From assembly GCA_029007825.1 (NCBI GenBank), contig JAQXIO010000038.1, positions 1-64,000 of the forward strand: a DNA stretch of 64,000 bases, written 5' to 3'. The translations under genes were made by a program, and so were the position numbers. The notes under the pieces are model-generated. The model worked only from the letters and a program-made list of their open reading frames with translations, was not told the DNA's origin and made no database searches. Shown here in pieces: positions 62,942-64,000 of this stretch; within the stretch, counting starts at the first letter, position 1; each line of letters opens with the position of its first letter. This stretch comes from Bacteroidales bacterium. Its GTDB lineage: Bacteria > Bacteroidota > Bacteroidia > Bacteroidales > JAQXIO01.

Positions 62942-63925
62942 CTACACCTCTCTATACATCAACTGATCGGCTAACGAACGCAAAGTCTCCAGACGCGCAG
63001 ATTCGACAGACAATCCGGAGAGGGCAATACCGCCCTTCTTATAGTAATCGTTAATTTTTTCCTCCAAAACGGACTTCAAATTCAAATTATTATAGACCGC
63101 AGTAACCGCATCTATTTTCTCTTTTTTTTCTTCATCCGTCTGGGCATCATTGGCCAGTTGTGCCAAAAGTACCTCTCGGTCTTTTCCCTGAGCCAACTCT
63201 AAAGCACTGATAAGGAGATATGTTTTCTTATTGCATAGTATATCCCCACCTGTCTTCTTCCCGAATTTTACCGTATCCGCATACACATCGAGCAAATCAT
63301 CTTTCAACTGAAACGCCAGCCCTATATTAATACCATAATCATAAAGACCGGAAGCATCTTTTTCAGAAGCTCCCGCAATCAGTGCCCCTGTTTTGAGTGC
63401 ACAACCCAAAAGCACGGCAGTTTTCAAACGAATCATCTCCAGATACTCCTTCTTCGACACATCCGTCCGATTCTCAAACTCCAGATCATATTGTTGTCCG
63501 GCACAGATTTCAGTTGCCGTGCTGGTAAAAAGATCCAATACAGGCTTCAAAGCATGCGAAGGAGTTCGTAGCATATATTCATACGCTAATATTTGCAAAG
63601 CATCCCCCGACAATATTGCCGTATTTTCACTCCATTTTTTATGTACCGTTATTTTTCCACGCCTCAGATCAGACCGGTCCATCAAGTCATCGTGCAATAA
63701 AGTAAAATTATGGAAAAGCTCCAGCCCTATGGCCGGATCCAGCACATCAGACAACTTCCCAGAAAAAATATCTGCGGCCATAAGAGTTAACGCCGGACGT
63801 ATACGTTTTCCACCAAGCGACAATATATATTTTATAGGATCGAATAATTGCGGAGCCGGATAATCATAATTGATATTTTTAATTCTCTCGTCTATAACAG
63901 ACAGAACATCTTCGAAACGCATCAT
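62942..63925 (-). CDS. Polyprenyl diphosphate synthase
   Basis: The product (about 327 residues) has the first aspartate motif LLHDDLMDRSDLRRG, the second FQLKDDLLDV, SLGGKRIRPAL and LKTAVLLGCALKTGA. It chains isopentenyl diphosphate units into farnesyl or longer prenyl diphosphates for quinones and undecaprenyl carriers; chain length is not predictable with confidence. An ATG at 63925 or the next codon is preferred over an upstream TTG. Confidence 0.93.
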   Translation of the reverse strand: MMRFEDVLSVIDERIKNINYDYPAPQLFDPIKYILSLGGKRIRPALTLMAADIFSGKLSDVLDPAIGLELFHNFTLLHDDLMDRSDLRRGKITVHKKWSENTAILSGDALQILAYEYMLRTPSHALKPVLDLFTSTATEICAGQQYDLEFENRTDVSKKEYLEMIRLKTAVLLGCALKTGALIAGASEKDASGLYDYGINIGLAFQLKDDLLDVYADTVKFGKKTGGDILCNKKTYLLISALELAQGKDREVLLAQLANDAQTDEEKKEKIDAVTAVYNNLNLKSVLEEKINDYYKKGGIALSGLSVESARLETLRSLADQLMYREV

Positions 63926-63944
63926 AAGCAATATGTCTTTAAAA

Positions 63945-63974
63945 TAAAAAGAGGCTACTCGAGCAAGTAGCCTC
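63945..63974 (-). terminator. Intrinsic terminator of a gene beyond the right edge
   Basis: Arms GAGGCTACT and AGTAGCCTC (about 63951-63959 and 63966-63974) with a T-rich tail on the minus strand imply a minus-strand gene ending just outside the window. Confidence 0.8.
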
Positions 63975-64000
63975 CCATTCTGATATTTTAGATTATTGTA

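Overview
The window looks like a stretch of chromosome from a Bacteroidales bacterium (phylum Bacteroidota) that uses type IX secretion. Evidence: many start sites are preceded by the Bacteroidota -7 element TAnnTTTG and lack a Shine-Dalgarno sequence; the gene families are typical of the phylum (type III glutamine synthetase, DUF4837, DUF2027-Smr, GTPase-defective EF-G2, SusC-like plug, ExbB-x-ExbD-ExbD operon). A PorE-like lipoprotein and two secreted proteins with type IX sorting domains argue against the genus Bacteroides itself and for a relative (Barnesiellaceae, Porphyromonadaceae, Tannerellaceae or similar). The genus cannot be fixed from sequence alone. No phage, insertion sequence with transposase, or CRISPR array was seen.

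Layout. 1-7.0 kb (minus): nitrogen assimilation and lysine/peptidoglycan operon, dapF-dapL-outer membrane protein-glnK-amtB-asnA-glnN (the last cut by the window edge). 7.4-15.9 kb (plus): a PurF-like amidotransferase, a DUF4153 membrane protein, two secreted hydrolases, and asnB. 16.1-25.0 kb (minus): rlmN, a DUF4837 lipoprotein, pdxA, then a tightly packed inositol-lipid locus (nucleotidyltransferase, ATP-grasp enzyme, CDP-alcohol phosphatidyltransferase, flippase-like membrane protein, HAD protein, myo-inositol-phosphate synthase). 25.1-31.7 kb: secreted serine endopeptidase, mnmA, prs, alpha-amylase and patatin. 31.9-37.0 kb: a second complete glnN, a ketopantoate reductase, a small outer membrane protein, a sugar isomerase-like protein. 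37.1-45.2 kb: a possible MITE, EF-G2, a frameshifted hemW, DUF2027-Smr, queA and porE. 45.2-49.5 kb is an AT-richer accessory stretch with a type IX cargo protein, a free-standing TonB plug protein, a decayed gene, a lipoprotein, a tiny membrane ORF and two strongly supported but unidentified structured RNAs on the minus strand. 49.6-64 kb: thyA-folA, a giant alpha-2-macroglobulin, DUF1573, meaB, an Lrp regulator, an ExbB/ExbD operon, tRNA-Ser(GGA), tatD and a polyprenyl synthase.

How the parts work together. Ammonium enters through AmtB under PII control and is fixed by GSIII and AsnA; the second GSIII and glutamine-dependent AsnB give alternative routes. The inositol locus can be read as a complete route from glucose-6-phosphate to an activated inositol and then to a phosphoinositol lipid, with two extra enzymes (ATP-grasp, atypical HAD) whose roles are open. 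That locus and the two intergenic RNAs are the parts most worth following up.
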